Assembly: GCA_947500055.1 (NCBI GenBank)
Contig: CANMQO010000002.1
Span: forward strand, 434,001-498,000
Length of the DNA: 64,000 nucleotides
Origin: an uncultured Paracoccaceae bacterium
GTDB lineage: Bacteria > Pseudomonadota > Alphaproteobacteria > Rhodobacterales > Rhodobacteraceae
Reading direction: 5' to 3'
Shown here: piece by piece, positions 53,886 to 62,461 of the stretch
How positions within the stretch are numbered: position 1 is the first letter of the stretch
Layout: each line of letters opens with the position of its first letter
Program-made: the position numbers and the translations under genes
The notes under the pieces: generated by a model
Told to the model about the DNA's origin: nothing
Seen by the model: the letters and a program-made list of their open reading frames with translations, nothing else
Databases searched by the model: none

Positions 53886-55316
53886 TCAAATGACGATCTG
53901 GGCAAGTTTGGTATCAAGGTAATCCTCGATGCCCTCCAAACCGCCTTCGCGGCCCATGCCGGAATATTTGGTGCCACCAAACGGGGCTTCAGACGCAGCC
54001 AGCGCAAAGGAGTTGATGCCGACCATGCCGGAGTTCAGCGTTTCAACCGTGCGCCGGGCGCGTGCCGGCGATGTTGTAAAGGCATAGGCGGATAGCCCCA
54101 TCTCGCTTGCGTTGGCGCGGGTCAGAACCTCATCATCATCCCTGAAAGTCGTGATTGCGGCAATGGGGCCAAAGTTTTCTTCGGCAAAGACGCGCATACT
54201 ATCACGCACACCTGTCAGGATCGTCGGTTCATAGAAATGGCCGGTGTTGAAATCTGGCGACCGTTGGCCGCCACGGGCCAGTGTCGCGCCAGCGCTGATC
54301 GCATCCTGCACAATGGCATCTACCTCATTCAAACGGCGCGCGTTGATCAGCGGCCCCATGGTGACGCTTTCGTCCAGCCCGTCCCCCAATTTGATCTGTG
54401 ATGTCCGGTCGATGAGGCCCGCGACGAAAGCATCATGCAGGCTTTCATGTATGAAAAATCGATCCGGCGTCACGCAAACCTGTCCGCAATTTGCGAATTT
54501 CGTTGGGGTAATCACGTCAAGCGCTGCTTCCAGATCGGTATCGTCATAAACGATCAGCGGGGCATTACCGCCCAACTCCATAGACACTTTTTTGACCGTG
54601 TCGGCAGCATCGCGGATCATTTGCTGCCCCACACGGGTAGATCCGGTCAGCGAGACCTTGCGGACACGCGGATCGGCCATGATCGGTGCATATGTTGCAG
54701 ATGTCTGCCCGACGACAAGATTGACCGCGCCATCGGGCAACCCGCCAGCGCGGATGCAATCGACGACGACCATTGCAACGCCCGGAGTCTGTGATGAGGG
54801 GCGCAGCACAACAGGGCATCCGGCGGCAAGGGCGGGTGCAATTTTGCGGGCAGGCAACGCGGCCGGAAAATTCCAGGCGGTGAAGGCACCAACAACGCCG
54901 ATGGGTTCACGACTGACTTCAAACCGCCCGCCGGGCACGCGGCTTTCGATAGTCCGACCATAGATGCGGCGGGCCTCTTCGGCGTACCAGCGGAACTGAT
55001 CACAGGCGAGGGTCCATTCCCGGCCCGACTGGACCAACGGTTTCCCGGTTTCGGTTGAGATCATGCGTGCGGCCTCATCCGTGCGGCGCAGCATTTCATC
55101 GGCGATCTTGTGCAAGGCATCCGCGCGGCCAAAACCGCCCATGTCACGCAACGCTGACAAGGCATTGGCCGCCGCATCAAGGGCCGATTGCGTGTCTGCA
55201 ACGGATGCGATGGGAACCGCGCCCAGCGTTTTCTCTGTCACCGGAGATGAAACGTCCATCGTGCCGCTTCCGGGTGTCCACCGGCCACCGATGAACAATC
55301 CAAACTTCTGATACAT
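53886..55316 (-). CDS. NAD(P)-dependent aldehyde dehydrogenase (SSADH-like)
   Basis: A 476-residue aldehyde dehydrogenase. The oxyanion asparagine N149 (AWNFPAA), general base E247 (MELGGNAPL), nucleophile C281 (NCGQVCVTPDRF) and NFGPIAA are all in place. The usual VLKPSE cofactor site reads VLRPSS here, with R172 in place of Lys and Ser in place of Glu, a small departure that may affect NAD/NADP choice. It is similar in layout to succinate-semialdehyde and 2,5-dioxovalerate dehydrogenases. It is not IolA (methylmalonate-semialdehyde dehydrogenase). It is the first gene of the minus-strand set and diverges from iolD. Confidence 0.9.
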   Translation of the reverse strand: MYQKFGLFIGGRWTPGSGTMDVSSPVTEKTLGAVPIASVADTQSALDAAANALSALRDMGGFGRADALHKIADEMLRRTDEAARMISTETGKPLVQSGREWTLACDQFRWYAEEARRIYGRTIESRVPGGRFEVSREPIGVVGAFTAWNFPAALPARKIAPALAAGCPVVLRPSSQTPGVAMVVVDCIRAGGLPDGAVNLVVGQTSATYAPIMADPRVRKVSLTGSTRVGQQMIRDAADTVKKVSMELGGNAPLIVYDDTDLEAALDVITPTKFANCGQVCVTPDRFFIHESLHDAFVAGLIDRTSQIKLGDGLDESVTMGPLINARRLNEVDAIVQDAISAGATLARGGQRSPDFNTGHFYEPTILTGVRDSMRVFAEENFGPIAAITTFRDDDEVLTRANASEMGLSAYAFTTSPARARRTVETLNSGMVGINSFALAASEAPFGGTKYSGMGREGGLEGIEDYLDTKLAQIVI

Positions 55317-55450
55317 GCGTTACTCCAATTCGCTCATCAGGATGGTCGGCCTCTTGGTCACGACTATTGCCCGGACGAGGCTACAAGTCAGCGAATGCCG
55401 TTCACATCCCAGCCTGCAAAACCGCAGCATTCCCACCCCCCAAATTCTTG

Positions 55451-55468
55451 TTGCAATGATCATTGCAA
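55451..55468. promoter_or_regulatory. Perfect 18-base palindrome between the divergent inositol-type operons
   Basis: TTGCAATGATCATTGCAA is a perfect 18-base palindrome in the 217-base gap between the aldehyde dehydrogenase and iolD. A TTGACA -35-like element on the minus strand (55485-55480) is 12 bases away. Its placement makes it the best candidate operator for the RpiR regulator encoded in the locus. Confidence 0.6.
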
Positions 55469-55495
55469 TATTGTTCATTTGTCAACATACATTTC

Positions 55496-55516
55496 AAGCG
55501 GTGCCCGGAACCGCTT
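55496..55516. promoter_or_regulatory. Second inverted repeat before iolD
   Basis: AAGCGGT (55496-55502) and ACCGCTT (55510-55516) with a 7-base centre lie just before the iolD ribosome-binding sequence GGGAGGG. It could be a second operator or a leader hairpin that would hide the ribosome site. Confidence 0.35.
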
Positions 55517-55533
55517 CTAGGGAGGGTTAGGAA

Positions 55534-57399
55534 ATGTCAGGAAGCACCGTCAGGCTGACCATGGCACAAGCGCTTGTCCGATATCTTTGCAACCAATACA
55601 CCGAAGTTGATGGTGAACGGCTCCCCTTGTTTGCAGGTGTTTTTGGGATTTTTGGACACGGCAATGTGACCTGCCTGGCAGAGGCGTTAGAGCGCGTGCA
55701 GGATCAGCTTCCGACCTGGCGCGGTCAGAACGAACAATCCATGGCGCTGGCTGCAATCGGTTATGCCAAAGCGCGCAGGCGGCGTCAGATCATGGTCGCC
55801 ACCTCCTCTGTCGGGCCCGGGGCAACGAATATGGTGACCGCGGCTGGCGTCGCCCATGCTAACCGCCTGCCCCTGCTTTTGTTGGCGGGTGACACGTTCA
55901 CCAATCGCTTGCCCGACCCGGTCTTGCAGCAGGTGGAACATTTCGGTGCGCCCAGCACCACCGTGAATGACAGTTTCAGGGCGGTTTCACGGTTCTGGGA
56001 CAGGATCACCCACCCTGCCCAGATTATCCAAAGCCTGCCGCAGGCGGTTGCCACTATGCTGGACCCTGCCGATTGCGGACCTGCGTTCATTGGTTTGCCG
56101 CAGGATATTCAGGAAATCGCGTTTGACTATCCTGAGGCGTTCTTTATCGAGACGCTTTGGACCATCCCACGACCTCGCCCTTCGCGCGATCAGGTGGCCG
56201 CAGCAGCCAATGTGCTGAAATCAGCGACAAGGCCGCTGATTATTTCGGGTGGCGGTGTGCGCTATTCCGGGGCGGAAGATGCACTGGTCAGCTTCGCGGC
56301 CGCGCGCGGCATTCCTGTGGCTGAGACCATTGCTGGCAAAGGCGCGATGACCCATGATAACCCAGTCTATGTTGGCCCTATTGGGATCGAAGGGACCGAC
56401 GCCGCCAAGGAACTGGCCGAGACTGCGGATGTCGTGATCGCCGTTGGTACGCGGATGCAGGATTTCACCACCGGATCATGGACGACCTTTGCAAGGGATG
56501 CCCGATTCATCAACATCAACGCGGCCCGCTTTGACGCGCGCAAGCACCGTGCCTTGCCGGTTGTCGGTGACGCGCTGGAAGCGCTACATGATCTGGACGC
56601 CGCATTGGGTGACTGGACCGCGCCCGGCGCGCAGATGGAAACAGCGCAAAAACTATATGCCAGTTGGAACGCCTTGCTGGACGAAGGCCAGACCCCAACG
56701 AACCAGCCTGTTCCGAGCTATGCCCAGGTGATTGCAGTCGTGAACAAGGTCGCGCGGCCCGAGGATACGATGATTACCGCCGCTGGCGGTCTGCCCGGTG
56801 AAACGATCAAGAACTGGCGCTGCAAGGCGCCCCATACGTTTGATTGTGAGTTTGGCTTCTCGTGCATGGGATATGAGATCGCCGGCGGCTGGGGTCATGC
56901 CATGGCCAAGGCGCAAGAGGGTAAGGGCACGCCCATCGTGATGGTCGGCGACGGGTCTTACATGATGATGAATTCCGATATTCATTCCTCGGTCCTGTCC
57001 GGCCACAAAATGATTGTTGTGGTCTGTGACAATGGCGGTTTCGGTGTGATCAACCGGCTGCAAACCGGGATGGGCGGCGCGGGTTTCAACAACCTGTTGA
57101 AAGACAGCCGTATCCTGAACCGCGAAGATCCCCGCCATGTGGATTTTGCCAAACATGCAGAAGCGATGGGCGCATATGCCCGCCATTGCGACAGTCTTGG
57201 CGATCTGGAAGCAGCGATTGAGTGGGCACAAACAACGGATGCCACCACGGTGCTCAGTATCGCATCGGACGCCTATACCTGGACCCCCGGCGGGGCGGAC
57301 TGGTATGTCGGCGTGCCCGAGGTTTCACCACGCGAAACCGTACGCGAGGCACGGGCGGGGCAAGAAGCGTTCCGCAAGAAACAACGCCAGGGGATCTAA
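55534..57399 (+). CDS. iolD: 3D-(3,5/4)-trihydroxycyclohexane-1,2-dione hydrolase
   Basis: A 621-residue thiamine-diphosphate enzyme that hydrolyses the C-C bond of the inosose-derived diketone, opening the ring to 5-deoxyglucuronate. E67 in RGQNEQSMAL is the ThDP-activating glutamate. The central domain carries LIISGGGVRYSGA, and the C-terminal domain holds the ThDP/Mg motif starting GDGSYMMMNSDI near 471. Length and the FGIFGHGNVTCLAEAL start are those of IolD, distinct from acetolactate synthase. The ATG follows GGGAGGG and GGAA. It is followed by iolE after only 3 bases. Confidence 0.96.
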   Translation: MSGSTVRLTMAQALVRYLCNQYTEVDGERLPLFAGVFGIFGHGNVTCLAEALERVQDQLPTWRGQNEQSMALAAIGYAKARRRRQIMVATSSVGPGATNMVTAAGVAHANRLPLLLLAGDTFTNRLPDPVLQQVEHFGAPSTTVNDSFRAVSRFWDRITHPAQIIQSLPQAVATMLDPADCGPAFIGLPQDIQEIAFDYPEAFFIETLWTIPRPRPSRDQVAAAANVLKSATRPLIISGGGVRYSGAEDALVSFAAARGIPVAETIAGKGAMTHDNPVYVGPIGIEGTDAAKELAETADVVIAVGTRMQDFTTGSWTTFARDARFININAARFDARKHRALPVVGDALEALHDLDAALGDWTAPGAQMETAQKLYASWNALLDEGQTPTNQPVPSYAQVIAVVNKVARPEDTMITAAGGLPGETIKNWRCKAPHTFDCEFGFSCMGYEIAGGWGHAMAKAQEGKGTPIVMVGDGSYMMMNSDIHSSVLSGHKMIVVVCDNGGFGVINRLQTGMGGAGFNNLLKDSRILNREDPRHVDFAKHAEAMGAYARHCDSLGDLEAAIEWAQTTDATTVLSIASDAYTWTPGGADWYVGVPEVSPRETVREARAGQEAFRKKQRQGI

Positions 57400-57402
57400 T
57401 TG

Positions 57403-58293
57403 ATGTTGCAGGCAAAATTGGGAATTGCACCGATTGCATGGTGGAATGATGATCTGGCGGAATTGTCAGATGATGTCAGCCTTGATGAATGCTTGCGGCA
57501 GGCGGCGGCGGCGGGTCTGACGGGTATGGAAACGGGCCGTCGCTTTCCGATGAATATGGATGAGCTGGGTCCGGTGCTGGATCGTCACGGCATGTCGGTC
57601 TGTGGCGGCTGGTTTTCCGGCCTGCTGCTTGACGGTGATATCGAGGTTGAAAAGGACCGGATCGCCGAACAGCACGCATTCTTCAAAGCCGCTGGCGCGC
57701 CCTGTATCGTATATGGCGAAACCGCGCGATCCGTGCAGGGTGAACGCCATACTCCCTTGGCAAATAAGCCAAAAATCGACGAGGCCGAGATGGCCAACTA
57801 TGGCCGAAAGATATCTGATTTCGCAGATTGGTGCGCCGCCGAAGGCATGCCGATCGCCTACCATCATCACATGGCGGCGGTGGTGGAAACCGAGGCCGAG
57901 CTTGATCTTTTCATGAAACATTCCTCCGTCCCGTTACTGTTTGACGCGGGCCATCTGGCATTTGCCGGTGGTGACAATCTGCGGGTGATAGACAATCATC
58001 ACGCACGTATCAGCCATGTGCATACCAAGGATATCCGCGCCGCTGTTGTGGATGGTCTTGACCGCGAAAAGGAGAGTTTCCTTGATGCGGTGATTAAGGG
58101 CGCATTCACTGTTCCGGGCGACGGATCGCTTGATTTTGAGCCTATTACCAAGGCGCTGGCCGCCAAGGGATATGAGGGCTGGTTCGTGATCGAAGCGGAG
58201 CAGGACCCTGTGGCGAACCCGCCACTGGAAATGGCCAGGAAAGGTCGTGCGGAGTTGTTTCGGGTGCTGGGTGCCGCGGGATATGCGGTCTGA
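57403..58293 (+). CDS. iolE: Inosose dehydratase
   Basis: Dehydrates 2-keto-myo-inositol to the diketone used by IolD. The 296-residue TIM-barrel (AP endonuclease 2-like) protein shows the N-terminal IAPIAWWNDD, the metal-binding YHHHMAAVVE near residue 149, LLFDAGHLAFAGGD near 178 and VIEAEQDP near 265. I chose ATG 57403, preceded by GGGGA; a TTG one codon earlier is less likely. Order iolD-iolE puts IolE second although it acts first. No iolB or iolC follows; the 286 bases after it are non-coding. Confidence 0.95.
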   Translation: MLQAKLGIAPIAWWNDDLAELSDDVSLDECLRQAAAAGLTGMETGRRFPMNMDELGPVLDRHGMSVCGGWFSGLLLDGDIEVEKDRIAEQHAFFKAAGAPCIVYGETARSVQGERHTPLANKPKIDEAEMANYGRKISDFADWCAAEGMPIAYHHHMAAVVETEAELDLFMKHSSVPLLFDAGHLAFAGGDNLRVIDNHHARISHVHTKDIRAAVVDGLDREKESFLDAVIKGAFTVPGDGSLDFEPITKALAAKGYEGWFVIEAEQDPVANPPLEMARKGRAELFRVLGAAGYAV

Positions 58294-58405
58294 TCCGATT
58301 GAACCGATGTCAGATCATGACTGAAACCTTACCGTCCGGTGCGACGAAAATATGCGCCTGACCGCGAATCGTGGGTTAACGGCTTATCCTGTTGGAGAAT
58401 CGCCG

Positions 58406-58443
58406 GTCGGCAAAGCGTCGGCCTTGCGTCGGCAAAACGTCGG
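58406..58443. repeat. Four GTCGG boxes at exact 11-base spacing
   Basis: GTCGG starts at 58406, 58417, 58428 and 58439. Units read GTCGGCAAAGC, GTCGGCCTTGC and GTCGGCAAAAC. It is the inverted counterpart of the array at 31391-31428. Here it lies between two convergent genes (iolE + and the lipoprotein gene -), so it is not an obvious promoter element. The rest of the 286-base gap shows no gene. Confidence 0.75.
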
Positions 58444-58579
58444 ACCCCAACGCACGGTGGGCCGGGGTTAAGCAAGCGCGCGGTTGGTTCCTTAACGGGC
58501 GTTCATGTTTGAGTTGAAAGAAACAAAACCACAATTTGACACCAGTCAGTTTACACGAATTTCTGAAGTGGGGACAAAT

Positions 58580-59164
58580 CTATCCTTGGCCGCGCACCGA
58601 CTCGACCAAGCTGATGACTAGATCACCCAAAGGCACGTCATCTTCCAACCGGGGTTCGCCGGTCCAAGCATCGATGAAACCGCCAACAACACATTTCTCC
58701 GATTCAACAGGTTCTGCAACGCCAATATCCAAAAAAACAACGTGACCACGTGTTCCGTCAAGAAAGCTTAGTGTCGTGTCTGCGCATGGATCGGTTGGCT
58801 GGGGTATCTCACGGAGCTTTCTGAGAATTGAGTCGCCAACAAATTGTGAGAAATCCTCGCTCAAGGTGCCGTTGGCAAAAACACCTTGTCCCACAAAGAA
58901 AATCAGGAAGGAGCTGGCAGGGACAGTATGGATCTCACCAGCGGCATCGAGCGCTTGTAGAATCTTGGCTTGGGATCCGAAGAAGACACTTAGGTTGTCA
59001 TCACTAGAGAACATCGCAACTTCAAGTTCAGCAACCGTGATTGTTGCGGCGCGAGGCAATTCCGCTTCTTGAGAAATGACGAACGTCGGAAAGCAACCCA
59101 AGAGAACAAGAAGGAAAGTTAGTTTAAATAGTTTATATGTAACGACAATATTATGACGCTGCAT
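58580..59164 (-). CDS. Low-GC putative lipoprotein of unknown function
   Basis: A 194-residue protein I do not recognise. The N-terminus has a charged start and a hydrophobic stretch (LFKLTFLLVLLGC, about 12-24) with a lipobox-like LLGC, so it may be an outer-surface or periplasmic lipoprotein; a standard signal peptide ending at ISQ is also possible. Two later cysteines (about 125 and 157) could pair. Base composition is clearly lower than in the neighbours (about 28-43% GC in two counted lines), suggesting recent acquisition. I chose ATG 59164 because AGGGGG lies 5 bases before it; an upstream start at 59185 is weaker. Confidence 0.6.
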   Translation of the reverse strand: MQRHNIVVTYKLFKLTFLLVLLGCFPTFVISQEAELPRAATITVAELEVAMFSSDDNLSVFFGSQAKILQALDAAGEIHTVPASSFLIFFVGQGVFANGTLSEDFSQFVGDSILRKLREIPQPTDPCADTTLSFLDGTRGHVVFLDIGVAEPVESEKCVVGGFIDAWTGEPRLEDDVPLGDLVISLVESVRGQG

Positions 59165-59200
59165 AACGTCCCCCTCGTTAGCCATAGGTTTGTCAGAATG

Positions 59201-60307
59201 TCATAGCGCACCGGTCTGGAACAACCAGACCTTTAGCCCGCCATGGGGGATGGGTGCCGCTTTTGGGTCGAATGGAAGGCCGGTGGCCTTGGCGAGGCCC
59301 GCCTCACTGGTGACGATACCGACCCGCCAGCCGCTGAACCGGGATTTGAGCGCATCGCCGAGGCCCGCATAGACGCCGTAGAGCATTTTCTGGTTACCAA
59401 TCCGCCCCCCGTAGGGCGGGTTGCAGATGATCAGACCGGGTGGGCCTGCGGGGCATTGGATGTCGGCGGCGCTGAGGTTTTCGAAGCTGGTGATATTGGC
59501 CACACCCGCCCGTTCGGCATTGGCGGTGGCCATGCGAATTGCACCAGCGTCGCGGTCGCTGCCATGGAATTGGGCTGTTGGGCTGCGCGTTTCGCCCGCG
59601 CCTTTCATTTCTGCCCACCTGTTGGCGTCGAAGGTTGCGAGCCCCTCGAACGCGAAAGAACGGCTGCGCCCGGGTCGCAACCCGGCGGCGATTTCGGCGG
59701 CCTCGATTACGAAGGTGCCGGAGCCGCACATCGGGTCCAGCACAGGTTCATCCCCGGTATAGCCGCATTCGCGCAGCATCAGCGCGGCCAGTGTTTCGCG
59801 CATCGGGGCTTTGCCCACGGCCTCTCTATGCCCGCGCTTGTGCAGGCTTTCGCCGGATGTATCGAGGCTGATCGTAACCCTGTTATCGTCGATCCGTGCC
59901 TTGATCACGATCCCCGCATCCGCGCTGATCTGATAGCCATTTGCCGTCAGTGCGTTTTCGATCCGCTGGCTGGCCGCCCCCGCATGGTAGATTTTCGATT
60001 TTCGTGATGTCGCCACCTCGACCCGGACAGGCACATCGGTGCGCAGGGTTTCCGCCCAAGGGAATTTCCGCGCCCGTTTGTCCAGCTGCGCCAGATGGAA
60101 TGCCATGAATGACCCGATACGGATCAGAATGCGGGTGGCCCCGCGCATGGTCAGATTGGCGCGCCAGACGTCTTCCCACCCGCCGCTGATGATGACACCA
60201 CCTGCGATCCGTTCTGCATTGGTGAAGCCGTTTTCATGCGCCTCGGCCAACAGGGCGGTTTCCAGCCCCGGCGTCGCGGTCATGAAGATTTCGTGAGATT
60301 GGGTCAT
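59201..60307 (-). CDS. THUMP-domain RNA methyltransferase (RlmL-N/Trm14-like)
   Basis: A 368-residue class I SAM-dependent RNA methyltransferase. An N-terminal ferredoxin-like plus THUMP region (about 1-155) binds RNA. The catalytic domain has HKRGHREAVGKAPMRETLAA near 156-175, the SAM motif DPMCGSGTF at 191-199, GSDRD near 249 and NPPYG at 296-300, the last being the motif of N6-adenine or N2-guanine methylases. It resembles the N2-guanine half of RlmL, which modifies 23S rRNA, so m2G is the likely product. The frame is open upstream to 60436; I took ATG 60307. Confidence 0.87.
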   Translation of the reverse strand: MTQSHEIFMTATPGLETALLAEAHENGFTNAERIAGGVIISGGWEDVWRANLTMRGATRILIRIGSFMAFHLAQLDKRARKFPWAETLRTDVPVRVEVATSRKSKIYHAGAASQRIENALTANGYQISADAGIVIKARIDDNRVTISLDTSGESLHKRGHREAVGKAPMRETLAALMLRECGYTGDEPVLDPMCGSGTFVIEAAEIAAGLRPGRSRSFAFEGLATFDANRWAEMKGAGETRSPTAQFHGSDRDAGAIRMATANAERAGVANITSFENLSAADIQCPAGPPGLIICNPPYGGRIGNQKMLYGVYAGLGDALKSRFSGWRVGIVTSEAGLAKATGLPFDPKAAPIPHGGLKVWLFQTGAL

Positions 60308-60493
60308 CCACGTTGCATAGAGTGTTGGGCAGGTCAGGTGCAAGCGGCCTGCAATCATCGGGTCGCGCAACTGTCCGCCTGACAAGTTGACACCGATCAG
60401 CGGGATGCCGCCTTGAATCTGGCAATTCTGTGACATCGTTTACTTCGGTCCACAGCTTCCTCTAGCTCTTTTCTGGGGCAAAGGAGAAAGAAC

Positions 60494-60994
60494 ATGAAAA
60501 AGATGATATCCGTTGCCGCCATTTGCGTTTTGGCTGGCTGTATGGGTGGCGGTAGCAACAACAGCACATCGACCATGGGTCCAAACCCCAGTACGATTCC
60601 ACCACCTAGTGCGCCGGCAAACGCCACCTTTGGCAGCATGCTGAACGGTGTTCGAGCATCCGCTGGCGCTGGCGCGGTTTCTTATGATGATCGTCTGGGT
60701 CGCGCGGCCCAAGGCCATGCTAACGACATGCTGGCCAACAATTATTTCAGCCATACCGGGTTGAACGGGTCCACACCGGGTGACCGTATCACGGCGCAGG
60801 GCTATCGTTGGCGCACCTATGGCGAGAATATCGCGCGTGGCCAGCAGGATGAGGCAGCTGTGCTGAATGCATGGCAGAATTCCTCGGGCCATCGGCGCAA
60901 CAATGAAAATCCGGCTTTTGAGGATTTTGGTTTGGCCAAGGCCGGATCAGGTTCAAACAAATACTGGGTCCTTGTTTTGGCCACTGAGCGGTAA
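60494..60994 (+). CDS. CAP (SCP/PR1)-domain lipoprotein
   Basis: A 166-residue protein with a lipobox LAGC at 13-16, so C16 is the lipidated residue. A Ser/Asn/Pro-rich linker (about 17-43) leads to a CAP domain (about 45-163) with H75 (QGHAND), H87 (FSHTG), E111 (GENIA) and H133 (SSGHRRN), the expected cavity residues. Bacterial CAP proteins are of uncertain activity, with proposed roles in wall or lipid binding. Ribosome-binding sequence AAAGGAGAAAG precedes the ATG. It ends 16 bases before the convergent end of a Slam-type gene. Confidence 0.92.
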   Translation: MKKMISVAAICVLAGCMGGGSNNSTSTMGPNPSTIPPPSAPANATFGSMLNGVRASAGAGAVSYDDRLGRAAQGHANDMLANNYFSHTGLNGSTPGDRITAQGYRWRTYGENIARGQQDEAAVLNAWQNSSGHRRNNENPAFEDFGLAKAGSGSNKYWVLVLATER

Positions 60995-61009
60995 GGTCAG
61001 GACCCTGAA

Positions 61010-62368
61010 TCAGAAGTTCGACTGAATCCCCAGCCGCCCTTGTACCTGCGACGACGTGAATTGACTGACATCCGATTCCGTTCGTTTCGCAGTAATCGAC
61101 AGGCTGGGCGAGAAGCCAAAATATGAGATGTCGGGGAATGTCACGGTGCCACCGAGGCTGACGTAATTATCCTGCCGCCCATCCAATGACAGCGTGAACT
61201 CGTCGTAATTTATGTGTCCCAACCCAAGGTTGAAAGACCAGTTCGCCCCAAAGACCGGTTGACTGATCGTGTAGTCGATATTCGCCTGATATTCCTCATA
61301 AGTGGTTTCGGCATCGCTGGTGTCGTTCAACCGACCAGTCAGTGCAAATTGCAGTTGGTCGTCATTGGCCAGCGACGTGGCATAGCGCCCGGTGATTTCG
61401 GAAATTTCGGTGTCACGTTGGCTTTCCAGCTGTGCTGCCTGATCCTGAAAGGATGCAAACAGGCTGAATGTACTGCTGTCATCCACCGTGAAGCCCTGCC
61501 CTAATGTTACCTTCCAGTAATTCCAGAGCGGTTCCCCGCTATAGTGGCTTTTGCCGAAGTTGAGAGCCGCGCTGCTCGGCCCAAGCTGATCAAAGATCAA
61601 CCGCTCATGCGTCACTGACAGATCGATAAGTGTCAGGGCGAAGTCGCTACCGGATAGATCCGGTACGCTATCCTGCGCTTCATCCGAAAGCGCGAATGTC
61701 CGCCCGTAGATATAGGCCCCGAGGTTGGTCTGTTGTCTTGGCCCCTGCGATATCCGGTAGGACAGTTGCACGTCGCCCGCGAACTCAATACCTGACAGCG
61801 CCCGCTGGTCCGGCGGCAGATCAAATATGAAAGGCAATCCTTCCAATTGAAAGAAGTCATCCTCGGACCCGTTGTTGATGTTATCAGAGGGCGCAGCCGA
61901 GAAATTGACCCATATCGACAGCGGATTGTTCCGTCGGATGTTCTGAAACTCCCGCCCGATATTGTCGAAATCTTCGTCGGTGCGGGCGTTGTTTGCCGCC
62001 CGCCGCAGCCACCATTCGGCACGGGTGAATTGCTGTAACCTGAACCGCGCGCTGGCGGCGAGCCTTGCTGCCTGCACCTTTTCGTCCGGGCTGCGTGCCA
62101 CCCGGAAGGCCTGGCCGGCGGACTGTGCCGACTGCTGAAACTGCCCCAGTTCCGATTGTGCGAGCGCTGTCAGGAAGAATGCGGCGTAGCTGTCGGGGTT
62201 GCCTGCCAGCATTGATTGCGCCAGCGCGATGGCCTGCGTGGGCTGGCCATTTGTCAGCGCCGCCTCGGCCTGTTGTTGCAAGTTTGGCGCAGTGCCCTGC
62301 CCGGCGGCGGCACCTGCTGCCATGCCTGCCGCAATGACCAGCATTGATAGGGTTCGCCGATTTTTCAT
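61010..62368 (-). CDS. Surface lipoprotein assembly modifier (Slam)-type outer-membrane protein
   Basis: A 452-residue outer-membrane protein. A signal peptide (about 1-23, ending AAAGQ) is followed by a TPR-like helical domain (about 28-140, with AEAALTNGQPTQAIALAQSML) and a C-terminal beta-barrel (about 150-452) with alternating aromatic strands and a terminal Phe, as BamA substrates have. This layout is that of Slam proteins, which move lipoproteins to the cell surface in Neisseria and others. A substrate is often encoded next to Slam; the CAP lipoprotein gene ending 16 bases away is one candidate, although it lacks the barrel domain of known substrates. Confidence 0.85.
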   Translation of the reverse strand: MKNRRTLSMLVIAAGMAAGAAAGQGTAPNLQQQAEAALTNGQPTQAIALAQSMLAGNPDSYAAFFLTALAQSELGQFQQSAQSAGQAFRVARSPDEKVQAARLAASARFRLQQFTRAEWWLRRAANNARTDEDFDNIGREFQNIRRNNPLSIWVNFSAAPSDNINNGSEDDFFQLEGLPFIFDLPPDQRALSGIEFAGDVQLSYRISQGPRQQTNLGAYIYGRTFALSDEAQDSVPDLSGSDFALTLIDLSVTHERLIFDQLGPSSAALNFGKSHYSGEPLWNYWKVTLGQGFTVDDSSTFSLFASFQDQAAQLESQRDTEISEITGRYATSLANDDQLQFALTGRLNDTSDAETTYEEYQANIDYTISQPVFGANWSFNLGLGHINYDEFTLSLDGRQDNYVSLGGTVTFPDISYFGFSPSLSITAKRTESDVSQFTSSQVQGRLGIQSNF

Positions 62369-62461
62369 AACACCCGCAATTCGCTTACGTTTTCATATCA
62401 AAGCAATAAGGTGAATTGCGGCGTGGGCAAGGCGTTCGCTGCGCCCGGCGGGTCTATGCGG

